Part shown: positions 47,271-55,922 of the stretch, piece by piece
Position numbering within the stretch: the stretch's first letter is position 1
Layout: each line of letters opens with the position of its first letter
NCBI RefSeq assembly: GCF_003205495.1
Contig: NZ_QJRX01000011.1
Location: 62,001 to 126,000 of the forward strand
Origin: Aquipseudomonas alcaligenes
GTDB taxonomy: Bacteria; Pseudomonadota; Gammaproteobacteria; Pseudomonadales; Pseudomonadaceae
Length of the DNA: 64,000 nucleotides
Reading direction: 5' to 3'
Notes under the pieces: model-generated
The model's input: the letters and a program-made list of their open reading frames with translations, nothing else
What the model was told of the DNA's origin: nothing
Databases searched by the model: none
Program-made: the position numbers and the translations under genes

Positions 47271-47795
47271 ATGCAGCGAGCGCGCGGTTTCACCCTGATC
47301 GAGCTGCTGGTGGTGCTGGTGCTGCTCGGTGTGCTCACCGGCCTCGCCGTGCTCGGCAGCGGGATCGCCAGCAGCCCCGCGCGCAAGCTGGCGGACGAGG
47401 CCGAGCGCCTGCAGTCGCTGCTGCGGGTGCTGCTCGACGAGGCGGTGCTAGACAACCGCGAGTATGGTGTACGCTTCGACGCCCGGAGCTACCGGGTGCT
47501 GCGCTTCGAGCCGCGCACGGCGCGCTGGGAGCCGCTCGACGAGCGCGTGCACGAGCTGCCGGAGTGGCTCGAGCTGGAGATCGAGGTCGACGAGCAAAGT
47601 GTCGGGCTGCCCGCCGCCCGTGGTGAGCAGGACAAAGCCGTGGCCAAGGCGCCACAGCTGCTGCTGCTCTCCAGTGGCGAGCTGACCCCCTTCACCCTGC
47701 GCCTGTCTGCCGGCCGCGAGCGCGGCGCGCCGGTACTGACGCTGGTCAGCGACGGCTTCGCCGAGCCCGAGCTGCAGCAGGAAAAGTCCCGATGA
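47271..47795 (+). CDS. gspH: T2SS minor pseudopilin GspH
   Basis: A 174-residue minor pseudopilin. Leader MQRARG, then FTLIELLVVLVLLGVLTGLA. The soluble part is a beta-rich domain (DNREYGVRFDARSYRVLRF), characteristic of GspH. Six bases after gspG; its end overlaps gspI. Confidence 0.93.
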   Translation: MQRARGFTLIELLVVLVLLGVLTGLAVLGSGIASSPARKLADEAERLQSLLRVLLDEAVLDNREYGVRFDARSYRVLRFEPRTARWEPLDERVHELPEWLELEIEVDEQSVGLPAARGEQDKAVAKAPQLLLLSSGELTPFTLRLSAGRERGAPVLTLVSDGFAEPELQQEKSR

Positions 47796-48181
47796 AGCTC
47801 ATCCGCGGCTTCACCCTGCTGGAGGTGCTGGTGGCCCTGGCGATCTTCGCCGTGGTCGCCGCCAGCGTGCTCAGCGCCAGCGCCCGCTCGCTGAAGACCG
47901 CCGCACGCCTGGAGGACAAGACCTTCGCCACCTGGCTGGCGGACAACCGTCTGCAGGAACTGCAGCTGGCCGACGTGCCGCCGGGCGAGGGCCGCGAGCA
48001 GGGCGAGGAGAACTACGCTGGGCGGCGCTGGCTGTGGCAGAGCGAGGTGCAGGCCACCAGCGAGCCAGAGATGCTGCGTGTCACCGTACGGGTGGCCCTG
48101 CGGCCGGAGCGCGGGCTGCAGGGCAAGATCGAAGACCATGCCCTGGTGACCCTGAGTGGCTTCGTCGGGGTCGAGCCATGA
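47792..48181 (+). CDS. gspI: T2SS minor pseudopilin GspI
   Basis: A 129-residue minor pseudopilin of the tip complex (GspH-I-J-K). Leader MKLIRG, then FTLLEVLVALAIFAVVAASV. The family motif TFATWLADNRLQELQL follows. Start overlaps the gspH stop (ATGA). Confidence 0.95.
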   Translation: MKLIRGFTLLEVLVALAIFAVVAASVLSASARSLKTAARLEDKTFATWLADNRLQELQLADVPPGEGREQGEENYAGRRWLWQSEVQATSEPEMLRVTVRVALRPERGLQGKIEDHALVTLSGFVGVEP

Positions 48182-48801
48182 GGCAGCGCGGCTTCACCCT
48201 GCTGGAAGTGCTGATCGCCATCGCCATCTTCGCCCTGCTGGCCATGGCCACCTACCGCATGCTCGATAGCGTGCTGCAGACCGATCGCGGCCAGCGCCAG
48301 CAGGAGCAGCGCCTGCGCGAGCTGACGCGGGCCATGGCGGCCTTCGAACGCGACCTGCTGCAGGTGCGCCTGCGCCCGGTGCGCGACCCGCTGAGCGACC
48401 TGCTGCCGGCCCTGCGCGGCAGCAGTGGCCGCGATACCCAGCTGGAGTTCACCCGCAGCGGCTGGCGCAACCCGCTCGGCCAGCCGCGCGCCACCCTGCA
48501 GCGGGTGCGCTGGCAGCTCGAAGGCGAGCGCTGGCAGCGCGCCTACTGGACGGTGCTGGACCAGGCCCAGGACAGCCAGCCGCGGGTGCAGCAGGCGCTG
48601 GATGGCGTGCGCCGCTTCGACTTGCGCTTTCTCGACCAGGAGGGGCGCTGGCTGCAGGACTGGCCGCCGGCCAACAGTGCTGCCGACGAGGCCCTGACCC
48701 AGCTGCCGCGTGCCGTCGAACTGGTCGTCGAGCACCGCCATTACGGTGAGCTGCGCCGTGTATGGGCTCTGCCAGAGCCCCTCGAGGATCACGAAGAATG
48801 A
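48178..48801 (+). CDS. gspJ: T2SS minor pseudopilin GspJ
   Basis: A 207-residue minor pseudopilin. Leader MRQRG, then FTLLEVLIAIAIFALLAMA. The sequence LTRAMAAFERDLLQV and the end ELVVEHRHYGELRRVW are family-like. ATG 48178 overlaps the gspI stop; the longer upstream frame is discarded. Last of the very GC-rich T2SS genes. Confidence 0.94.
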   Translation: MRQRGFTLLEVLIAIAIFALLAMATYRMLDSVLQTDRGQRQQEQRLRELTRAMAAFERDLLQVRLRPVRDPLSDLLPALRGSSGRDTQLEFTRSGWRNPLGQPRATLQRVRWQLEGERWQRAYWTVLDQAQDSQPRVQQALDGVRRFDLRFLDQEGRWLQDWPPANSAADEALTQLPRAVELVVEHRHYGELRRVWALPEPLEDHEE

Positions 48802-49760
48802 AGAACCAAAAGGGTGTAGCACTCATCACAGTGCTGCTGGTCGTGGCCCTGGCCACAGCCGTCAGCGCGGCGCTGATGCATCGGCAACACCTAACGATTC
48901 GCAGCCTGAGCAATCAACTGCAAGCGCGCCAGGCTATCTATTACGCCCAAGGCGGTGAGCGATTGGCGATGGCTATCCTGGCTCGAGACCTTCGCCAGGG
49001 TAGCGTGCTACCGGTAGATCACCCGGGCGAAGAATGGGCAAACCCCAACCTGCATTTCCCTCTCGATGACGGTGGCGCCCTGACCCTGCATATCGAGGAC
49101 ATGGCCGGACGCTTCAATCTCAACAGCCTGGCGCAGCGAGGCGTCAACGGCGAGCTTGCGCTGCTGAGGATGCAGCGCCTGCTTCATCGACTCGACCTAC
49201 CTGAGGTCTACGCACTACGCCTGAAGGACTGGCTGGATACCGACCAGAACCCCAGCACCGAATCGAGTAGCGAAGACGCCCAGTACCTGCTCGCTCAACC
49301 GGCCTATCGCACTGGCTCTGGCGAGATAGCCGATACCTCCGAACTCCGCCTACTCGCGGGGATGACCTTCTCTGAATACCAGCGCCTAGAGCCCTTTGTC
49401 AGCGCACTCCCGCCGGAGACAGCATTGAATGTGAACACAGCCAGCAGACATGTGCTGGGGGCCTTGGGAGAGGGCATACCAGAGGCTGTCCTGCAAACAC
49501 TCATCAATGGCCGAGACCGGGACGGGTACCCCGACCTTAATGTCATACCACTGCATCTGAATGAGTACGGAGCCACTACGCGAGGATTGGCCGTATCTAG
49601 CCAGTTCTTTCGTGTCACCACCATGGTGGAGCTGGGTGAGCATCGCCAGGTACTCACGAGCTATGTACAGCGCGGCCATAACGGCCGCGTTCGCTTGCTT
49701 GCTCGTGATCTGGGACAGGACGCCTATTCACTTCAGCCCATCGAGGACAACAAGCGATGA
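48798..49760 (+). CDS. gspK: T2SS minor pseudopilin GspK
   Basis: A 320-residue minor pseudopilin that caps the pseudopilus. Leader MKNQKG, then VALITVLLVVALATAVSAAL; GspK typically lacks the Glu at +5, as here. The large alpha domain is visible (DMAGRFNLNSL, LKDWLDTDQNPST, LNVNTASRHVLGALGEG). ATG 48798 overlaps the gspJ stop. From this gene on, GC content drops clearly compared with gspE-J. Confidence 0.95.
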   Translation: MKNQKGVALITVLLVVALATAVSAALMHRQHLTIRSLSNQLQARQAIYYAQGGERLAMAILARDLRQGSVLPVDHPGEEWANPNLHFPLDDGGALTLHIEDMAGRFNLNSLAQRGVNGELALLRMQRLLHRLDLPEVYALRLKDWLDTDQNPSTESSSEDAQYLLAQPAYRTGSGEIADTSELRLLAGMTFSEYQRLEPFVSALPPETALNVNTASRHVLGALGEGIPEAVLQTLINGRDRDGYPDLNVIPLHLNEYGATTRGLAVSSQFFRVTTMVELGEHRQVLTSYVQRGHNGRVRLLARDLGQDAYSLQPIEDNKR

Positions 49761-50905
49761 GCGTGACCCTATTCCTTCCTCCACAGGCATGCACCAACGC
49801 AAAGGCAGATCTACCCGTCTGGCGAGTCGATGATGAAGACTGCCAAGTACTGCCCTTCATATCAGCAATACCTCTTAGCCCTGAAACATGGCGGTTAGTG
49901 CTACCTGTTGAAGCAGTTACCGTATGCGCCGTGCACCTCCCCCAGACTCGCCCCAATCTGGTTCAGAAGGCCCTGCCCTATGCCGTCGAAGAGCACTTGA
50001 TTGAGGAGGTCGAGCTTTTCCACCTGTGTGTCGGTCAGAAACTGCCTGATGGGCGGCATAGCGTCTTTGCGGTCCGCAAGACTTGGCTAGAAGAATGGAT
50101 TGGCCTGTGCACTCACAATCCGCCCCACGAGATTGCCGTAGACGCAGATCTCCTGCCGGGCGAGGGCACTCGATTGCTGTGTATGGGCAATCGCTGGCTT
50201 GTGGGGATTGAGCGCGAGATCCGCCTCGTGATCGGAGCAGAAGGCTGGGCTGAGCTCAGCGAGCATTGCCCCCGCCCTCGGCATGCGTATTGGGAAAACA
50301 AACGACCGGCACCTGGAACCATCGAGTCAGGCCAGCAGGTACTACAACCGCTGGCCTGGCTCGCCAAACAGAAACCCGGCACGAACCTGGCGATAGGACC
50401 ATATGCCAGACAAGAGCCTGGAAAAAAGCTGGGTAGCTGGACCTACATTACTTGGACACTCGCCGTCACGGTGGCCATCTTGTGGACCTCAAACCTGGCA
50501 CAAGCCCTCTACCTGCAATATCAAGGTGATCGTTACGCCCAAGCAAACGAAGAGATCTATCGGCGTCTGTTCCCGCAGGACCTGAAGATCATCAACCTTC
50601 GCGCCCAGTTCGATGAGCACCTGAGCCAAGCCCAGAGCAACAGACAAGGCAGCTTCCTGAAGGCCTTGGATGTGGTTGCTACTGCAATCACTCAAGAAAG
50701 GGCTCGAATCGATATCCGGCAGCTGGATTTCAAAGCTCAAAGCCAAAGCCTCGCGATACAGCTTCAAGCCCCAGACTTCGCGACGCTTGAGCGCCTGAAA
50801 AGCCGCCTGCACAGACAAGGTCACCCAGTCTCCATGGACTCAGCCAACCGAGAAGCACGCGGAGTCACTGCCAGCATGATCATTGAGGCGCCACATGAGA
50901 AGTAA
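49757..50905 (+). CDS. gspL: T2SS inner-membrane protein GspL
   Basis: A 382-residue bitopic protein: cytoplasmic actin-like domain (residues ~1-240, PNLVQKALPYAVEEHLIEEV is diagnostic) that holds GspE, one membrane helix (~residues 235-252), and a ferredoxin-like periplasmic domain. Its ATG overlaps the gspK stop. Lower GC than gspE-J. Confidence 0.94.
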   Translation: MSVTLFLPPQACTNAKADLPVWRVDDEDCQVLPFISAIPLSPETWRLVLPVEAVTVCAVHLPQTRPNLVQKALPYAVEEHLIEEVELFHLCVGQKLPDGRHSVFAVRKTWLEEWIGLCTHNPPHEIAVDADLLPGEGTRLLCMGNRWLVGIEREIRLVIGAEGWAELSEHCPRPRHAYWENKRPAPGTIESGQQVLQPLAWLAKQKPGTNLAIGPYARQEPGKKLGSWTYITWTLAVTVAILWTSNLAQALYLQYQGDRYAQANEEIYRRLFPQDLKIINLRAQFDEHLSQAQSNRQGSFLKALDVVATAITQERARIDIRQLDFKAQSQSLAIQLQAPDFATLERLKSRLHRQGHPVSMDSANREARGVTASMIIEAPHEK

Positions 50906-51380
50906 ACTCCAACAGCTTCGGTTAGCACTGCACGCGAAGTGGATCAATTTACCTGGCCCCCACCGGAGAATACTGGCGCCAGTCGGCCTCTTAGCACTTC
51001 TATTACTGGCCCATAGCGCTATATGGAGCCCCGTGGAGCGTCAAAAAGAACTGGCCGCGCTACATCTCAAATCCCAGCAAGAACTGCATGACTATCTTCG
51101 CCGGCATGCTGCGCAAATCGCCGCAAGCCAGTCTGAGCCATCCCTACCACCCTCAGCACTACATGGCCTGGTCACTCGCAGCGCAACAACTCAGGGGCTG
51201 TCAATCGATAGCCTTGATCAAGCCAATGATGGTGCTTTGCGGCTGAATATCCGCGGCCCATTTGATCGGCTCCTGCAGTGGCTCAACCATGTTGAAAGCC
51301 ATGGTGCCCGAATCGAGGAGGCGCAAATCGCGAAAAACGCAGAGGGAGGCCTTGTCGGAGAGTTTCGGCTTATCCCCTAG
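50895..51380 (+). CDS. gspM: T2SS inner-membrane protein GspM
   Basis: A 161-residue bitopic protein with one membrane helix (ILAPVGLLALLLLAHSAIW) and a periplasmic domain (SIDSLDQANDGALRLNIRG; FDRLLQWLNHVESHG). It pairs with GspL. ATG 50895 lies within the end of gspL; a TTG at 50883 is less likely. No gspN follows. Confidence 0.92.
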   Translation: MRSKLQQLRLALHAKWINLPGPHRRILAPVGLLALLLLAHSAIWSPVERQKELAALHLKSQQELHDYLRRHAAQIAASQSEPSLPPSALHGLVTRSATTQGLSIDSLDQANDGALRLNIRGPFDRLLQWLNHVESHGARIEEAQIAKNAEGGLVGEFRLIP

Positions 51381-51652
51381 GCCTGCCAGCAGCATCAGAC
51401 GTAGAAGTTCTGACTGAGAGCGACTGCCTGCCAGCTCAAGCGCCCTATCTCAATTTGTGCAAGTGAAGTTGCTCCCGCAACCCGGGAAGTTCGTAACGCT
51501 CTAATTTTTAACAAAAAAATGGCCAGTTAAATTTTAGCCGCTATCAAACCATGCAAATTTCGACACACGCTGAAGTTCGAGCAAAAAACCAATAAACCAC
51601 GAACCTACAATCACCCGGCAACACCAAAACAAGCCACAAGAGGTGATTGTAA

Positions 51653-51859
51653 ATGGACAATGTACTTTTGGCCCCCGGCGACAAAACCGAGCGCAATGGT
51701 GGCTCTTTTCAAGAGTGCACAATTAATCCTTACTCGGGCTCACTAACCGGCCGCTATGGCAGGTACTGCACCATCCGAGACTTCGAAAAAGCCCCTCCCA
51801 CCAGCAAGCCAGGCCGCTATTGGCTGCAGATATTTAAAACACCTGACAACACCGAATAA
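51653..51859 (+). CDS. Small hypothetical protein (YjzC-like pattern)
   Basis: A 68-residue protein with LAPGDKTERNGGSFQECTI followed by a short C-terminal half with Tyr/Arg. The PGDKxxxxGxF pattern recalls YjzC-family proteins, but this is weak. GAGGTG precedes ATG 51653. It stands alone between two ~270-base and 60-base gaps; a strong hairpin follows. Confidence 0.55.
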   Translation: MDNVLLAPGDKTERNGGSFQECTINPYSGSLTGRYGRYCTIRDFEKAPPTSKPGRYWLQIFKTPDNTE

Positions 51860-51865
51860 GTACGA

Positions 51866-51891
51866 CTCAGGGGGCACTTTTGCCCCCTGAG
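51866..51891 (+). terminator. Hairpin after small gene
   Basis: An 11-bp perfect stem (CTCAGGGGGCA / TGCCCCCTGAG) with loop CTTT follows the stop codon by 7 bases. No T-tract is present, so it may be a weak terminator or an mRNA-end stabiliser. Confidence 0.65.
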
Positions 51892-51921
51892 GATAACTAC
51901 GCCCAAGATAATGATAAAATC

Positions 51922-52206
51922 ATGAACAAAAAATTTGCCCTTATATTGCTACTCTTAATCCCTAGCCTTTCTGTAGCGGAGAGCCACTCCGAGGAAGCCC
52001 GCCAAAGAGCTGTACGCGAGATCATTCAGGAGTCGATTTCACGCTACCCGGGAAATTGCCCCTGCCCCTACAACCTTGCAGCTAATGGCAGCAGATGCGG
52101 TAAACGCAGCGCATACAGCAGGCAAGGTGGCTATGGGCCCATCTGCTATGCAGAGGATGTGGATGAGCGCATGATCGAACAGCATCTGTCCTCGAAGGGG
52201 CACTGA
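51922..52206 (+). CDS. Small secreted protein with CPCPY motif
   Basis: A 94-residue protein with a signal peptide (MNKKFALILLLLIPSLSVAE). The mature part contains SRYPGNCPCPYNLAANGSRC and AYSRQGGYGPICYAED, a pattern I recall from short conserved hypothetical proteins in many proteobacteria; four cysteines could form disulfides. ATG 51922 is chosen to match the signal. Function unknown. Confidence 0.75.
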   Translation: MNKKFALILLLLIPSLSVAESHSEEARQRAVREIIQESISRYPGNCPCPYNLAANGSRCGKRSAYSRQGGYGPICYAEDVDERMIEQHLSSKGH

Positions 52207-52234
52207 GTTACCCGAAGGGGGAGGCCTGACAATC

Positions 52235-52546
52235 ATGAGAATTATTCGATCTACCTTGTTTAACGGCACTACCGCTTGGGAAGCCATGGACATCACCCGA
52301 CTCAATGGCATTAGCGTGCGGCTCCACTGGACTGATCAACCATACAAGTGGCACGTGAACGATGGGGAAGAGGTTTTTGCAGTGATGGATGGCGAGGTCG
52401 ACATGCACTATCGGGTCGACAATGAGGTGCATGTCGCTCACCTGAAAGCCGGTGACATCTTCCACTCCACGATCGGTACGGAGCATGTAGCCCATCCCAT
52501 CGTTCCATCAAGAATTCTGGTGGTCGAGACGGAGGGCAGTGTCTGA
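52235..52546 (+). CDS. Single-domain cupin protein
   Basis: A 103-residue cupin. The first cupin motif is seen as WHVNDGEEVFAVMDGEVDMH and the second as LKAGDIFHSTIGTEHV, giving probable His/Glu metal ligands. Small stand-alone cupins may be isomerases or sensor domains; no specific role can be given. It follows the secreted protein gene by 28 bases and may share its transcript. Confidence 0.85.
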   Translation: MRIIRSTLFNGTTAWEAMDITRLNGISVRLHWTDQPYKWHVNDGEEVFAVMDGEVDMHYRVDNEVHVAHLKAGDIFHSTIGTEHVAHPIVPSRILVVETEGSV

Positions 52547-52697
52547 AAGCGCATGTTGAATTGCGCAAGGCGCCTCGGAGCTCAAGATAGAACCGGCTCC
52601 GAGGCTTCTAATGTGGATGGTAAATGGCACTCTGTGGTGCGGAGAGTGCCATTCTCGACTGAGCGTCCAGTCCGTCAGGACGCCCAGCATCCCCAGC

Positions 52698-52892
52698 CTA
52701 ATGTGCAGCTAAGCGATCCCTGGCACTTACCCGCGCCTGGATCCACTCCAGAATCTCTGCCTCCACCCACGCGACTGCCTTCGCACCTAGCGGAACGGGC
52801 GCGGGAAAGGCGCCGTCCTGAATCGCCTTGTACACCGTGGATCTTGCCAGGCCAGTCATCGCCATAACCTCTTTCAAACGTATCAGTCTCAT
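52698..52892 (-). CDS. AlpA-family excisionase/regulator
   Basis: A 64-residue MerR-like HTH protein of the AlpA/CP4-57 type (MRLIRLKEVMAMTGLARSTV, then FPAPVPLGAKAVAWVEAEI). AlpA proteins activate integrase or control excision of satellite islands. ATG 52892 is preceded by GGAG at seven bases; starts at 52895 and 52913 also exist. It overlaps nearly with the YagK-type gene upstream, forming a unit. Its partner integrase may be the one at 2930. Confidence 0.88.
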   Translation of the reverse strand: MRLIRLKEVMAMTGLARSTVYKAIQDGAFPAPVPLGAKAVAWVEAEILEWIQARVSARDRLAAH

Positions 52893-52913
52893 CATCAGAC
52901 TCCATGGATTCAC

Positions 52914-53603
52914 TCATGGAATAGGCCAGACCCGTCGCGCTTGAAGATGAGTCAGCTGACTCATACCGAGGTTGCGATGAGCCGCACCCGAGACCTTGCT
53001 CTGATGCTTCGCAAAGTAGCTCAGCCGGTAGAAGACTCGCAGGTACTGCTCGCCAAAGTCGGTCCCCTGAAGCTGCAGCTCAGAGACGGGGGTCTGCGGA
53101 AAATGCACGCCAGGAAGAGCCTGTTGCCACTCTATTCCCAAAGCTGACCCCCAGGCCTTACAAATCCGCCCTGCCAGGCTTTGGCTATAGTCGGCTCCCT
53201 CCTGATGCAGCAGCCCATAGTTGCCAGTTGTGAAATGCGCATCGCGATTGATCAACAGAGCCACGTGGTAGTGCGGATGCTCCGCCATCGCCTGCTCACG
53301 AACCCAGAGGTAATGAAGCATTGGCTGGTAAGCCCTCTTACCACTCCGACGTTTTTTCTTGGCTTCGTGCTCCAGCTGCGCCTTCAGCGATTCGATAAAA
53401 TCGGTGATGGCACCGGCAGGGAGGTCTTGCCCCTGAGGAGCTCTGAGATCTACGCGAATGACGCTCCAACGAGCGTGGATGGCCAAAGAGGCCTCAAGCA
53501 GATTGTGAATGCGGTGGAGGTAGGTTTCGTTCAGATCCCCCTGGGAAAACTGGACGGGCAGCCCTCGCCACTTGGTGGCTGTTTCTGGAACTGGTAGGTA
53601 CAT
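52914..53603 (-). CDS. YagK/YfjJ C-terminal domain (inovirus Gp2-like) protein
   Basis: A 229-residue protein of the YagK/YfjJ-C family, similar to the Gp2/Rep-type proteins of inoviruses and integrated satellites. Motifs: WSVIRVDLRAPQGQDLPAG, LHYLWVREQAMAEHPHYHVA (HxHxxl-like), FYRLSYFAKHQS. These may be relaxase/Rep-related nucleases. ATG 53603 is chosen for the AGGAG upstream. Just before the AlpA gene: both are probably relics of a P4-like or filamentous satellite. No other phage genes are near. Confidence 0.85.
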   Translation of the reverse strand: MYLPVPETATKWRGLPVQFSQGDLNETYLHRIHNLLEASLAIHARWSVIRVDLRAPQGQDLPAGAITDFIESLKAQLEHEAKKKRRSGKRAYQPMLHYLWVREQAMAEHPHYHVALLINRDAHFTTGNYGLLHQEGADYSQSLAGRICKAWGSALGIEWQQALPGVHFPQTPVSELQLQGTDFGEQYLRVFYRLSYFAKHQSKVSGAAHRNLGMSQLTHLQARRVWPIP

Positions 53604-53763
53604 GGATAAGCTCCTGTGGATTGATCCATAGGAACTGCTCACTGCCGTAGCCGATTACAGCTTTGCACTGAGCCCAGGCATTAGGAGGAGGACAATAATA
53701 CTAACTAACCAACACTATTTTTTGGATGATGACAGGTGCGCCGCCCAGCTGGCGGGCACGAGG

Positions 53764-54957
53764 CTATGAAATCTCCATTTTCTCAACTCCGAACTTATCA
53801 GCCAGTTCCTTGCCAGAAAAAACAAGAGAAGTTCGAATATATAAAGCCCCAGCCACCTCTACAGGCCTACAACTTACAAGCGCCCATTCAGTTCGAGAGA
53901 CAGGCATAGACATAATGGCATCAGAAAAATGAAACCCCAGCTTCGAGACCATGCGATGCGCAAGATCCTCAACAAGATCTAAAACAAGTCGATCCAAATG
54001 ACTCATTACCTTAAGATCCATGCTTTCAATCCCATGAAATCCTGCAACAGGAAAAGAGAAACCGCAAACTTCCAGCAATGACCTTTGCATCACAACCTGC
54101 TGCTGCCGCTCCAAGAAAGAACGCCCGCATGGGTAATACCTAGAAACAAGCATACACCACTGATAGAGAAGGCAGCTAAGTTTATCTAAGTCGTTTAAAG
54201 CAAAGGCCAGATTCCTTCTTTGCAAGACATCTATACACTCCTCACGATCCTGCACTGAAAAGCCACTCCAGAACACATCGCGCTTACAGCCATACTCAAA
54301 ACCACTTACAAACGAATCTCCGAGCAACGAATATAGTTTTTCGCGCCGCGACCCTCGCAGCACTAATGCGCCCCCAGCATGCTCCTCCAGAAAACCCTTC
54401 CCCACCAGAGATCTGATAAGACTCTGCACCCTCGACCTATCCATAGAGGTTTTTGAGGCCAATTCTTGAGCGCTAAGATACAGAACGCCCCGCTTTGACA
54501 CTTCAAACCAAGCAAGGGCTAGAAGGCACCGCTCAGGATCCGTAAGGTCACGATATTTATCACTCCCTACATCCTCCCCACTGCGTTGTCTCGCGCTCAC
54601 ACCACAATCAAGAACCTTGTAAATCCATTCAGCAGCCAGTTCATTACCAACTAAAGCCCTACGCTTGATAAAGTACTCTGTGAAAGAATAAACCTGTAAA
54701 GGTCGACCTCGCGTGCGTCTCTTTTCACACACAAGAATCTGCGCCAGCACAAGCCCTTCCAAGCAAGTACTTATCGCAGACTTGCTACACCCTACCTGCT
54801 TGGCCAGCCTGGCAACGTTGGAGATTTCCAGCTCGCCAGGCTTTCTAAAATCCTGCAGCCGAATCAGCCGATAACAGAGATAACGGCTTTTGAGCGGCAT
54901 CTGCTCCGTCCATAAGAGCACCTTCAAAGCCCACCTACTAGCATAGCCCCCCACCAT
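53764..54957 (-). CDS. Hypothetical protein with winged-helix-like segments
   Basis: A 397-residue soluble protein, unrecognised. Two stretches read like winged HTH domains: ISNVARLAKQVGCSKSAIST (residues ~45-70) and LSAQELASKTSMDRSRVQSL (~160-185). The remaining ~200 residues are helix-rich and without known motifs. GGAGGGAG lies three bases before ATG 54957, a strong signal. AT-rich, alone between gaps of ~120 and ~290 bases; likely foreign. May be a regulator or replication-type protein. Confidence 0.65.
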   Translation of the reverse strand: MVGGYASRWALKVLLWTEQMPLKSRYLCYRLIRLQDFRKPGELEISNVARLAKQVGCSKSAISTCLEGLVLAQILVCEKRRTRGRPLQVYSFTEYFIKRRALVGNELAAEWIYKVLDCGVSARQRSGEDVGSDKYRDLTDPERCLLALAWFEVSKRGVLYLSAQELASKTSMDRSRVQSLIRSLVGKGFLEEHAGGALVLRGSRREKLYSLLGDSFVSGFEYGCKRDVFWSGFSVQDREECIDVLQRRNLAFALNDLDKLSCLLYQWCMLVSRYYPCGRSFLERQQQVVMQRSLLEVCGFSFPVAGFHGIESMDLKVMSHLDRLVLDLVEDLAHRMVSKLGFHFSDAIMSMPVSRTEWALVSCRPVEVAGALYIRTSLVFSGKELADKFGVEKMEIS

Positions 54958-55245
54958 ACTCCCTCCTCAAATCAGATGACGCTTGGCCTCATCATCGCTC
55001 ACAGAGCAGCAATTTAGAGCTTTATACCATTTTCACCCGTACGACTTTGGCCATAGTCATGTCCGCCGCCATTCGAACGATGATTTAGAGAGCCCCCTTA
55101 GCATCAGCCTCTCCCAAGCTCTCAGCGAGGAACCAGCCAGAAGGCCGCAACCTCCACCTGCAGCCCCATCCAAATCCTTCACCGCCTACATTCATCATGA
55201 AGGCACTTTACTGACATCGAATATTGGCAGTGATGAGACTGATTA
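54958..55245. other. Intergenic stretch without a supported gene
   Basis: About 290 bases separate two genes. A plus-strand open frame from 54983 runs into the lysE coding region and has no family similarity, so it is not called. The upstream GGAGGGAG box of the winged-helix gene is at the left edge. No repeat or hairpin noticed. Confidence 0.6.
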
Positions 55246-55857
55246 CTACGCAAAAGGAATAGCAAGACTCACACCGAAGCCCACAAGAAAAAACCCAAAA
55301 ACTCTATCAATCCAATGCCCCTTGCTGAGGATACGCTCTCGAATTGGACCTGCAGCAAGAAATACGGCAACCAGAGAAAACCAGACCACATGCGCGAGCG
55401 AAATATATAGACCGTACCCTACCTGGACCATCTTGCTTGTACCAGGACTCACCACCTGAAGAAAAAGACTGACAATGAATATTGACGTTTTAGGATTGAG
55501 GGCATTAGTTAAAAAGCCAACTCGCAAAGCCTGCACATCCGAAATAGCCTTACTTTCCCCGCCAGAAACTTGCACAGCCGGTGTTGAGCGCAACATCTTT
55601 ACACCCAAATAAACCAAATAGACCGCACCACAAAACTTCAAAACCCCGAAAGCTAAGCTGGACCCCTGAAGCAAAACACCTATACCAACAAGTGTATAGG
55701 CGACATGCACCAGCACTCCCAAGCCAATACCTATCGCGGTCAATACTCCAGCACGCCTAGACAAGACAAGCGCGTTACGAGACACCATCGCAAAGTCCGG
55801 CCCCGGACTAATTACAGCCAAAATAGTAATTATGACTACTGCCATCCACTCAGTCAT
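55246..55857 (-). CDS. LysE/RhtB family amino-acid exporter
   Basis: A 203-residue inner-membrane exporter with six helices. The N-terminal signature VISPGPDFAMVSRNAL and NALNPKTSIFIVSLF are diagnostic. ATG 55857 is used because the upstream frame has no LysE similarity. It is divergent from a LysR regulator gene (65 bases), which probably controls it. Substrate: an amino acid or homoserine/threonine-type compound, not determinable here. Confidence 0.94.
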   Translation of the reverse strand: MTEWMAVVIITILAVISPGPDFAMVSRNALVLSRRAGVLTAIGIGLGVLVHVAYTLVGIGVLLQGSSLAFGVLKFCGAVYLVYLGVKMLRSTPAVQVSGGESKAISDVQALRVGFLTNALNPKTSIFIVSLFLQVVSPGTSKMVQVGYGLYISLAHVVWFSLVAVFLAAGPIRERILSKGHWIDRVFGFFLVGFGVSLAIPFA

Positions 55858-55922
55858 TTTATCTCTCAAACAAGTATTGAATGAGCTACTATTGTGAGAT
55901 TTGACGACATGAGCCAAAAGCG

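Noticed and set aside
54983..55459. Plus-strand frame of 158 codons
   Set aside because: Runs through the 3' half of the lysE gene and has no recognisable domain.
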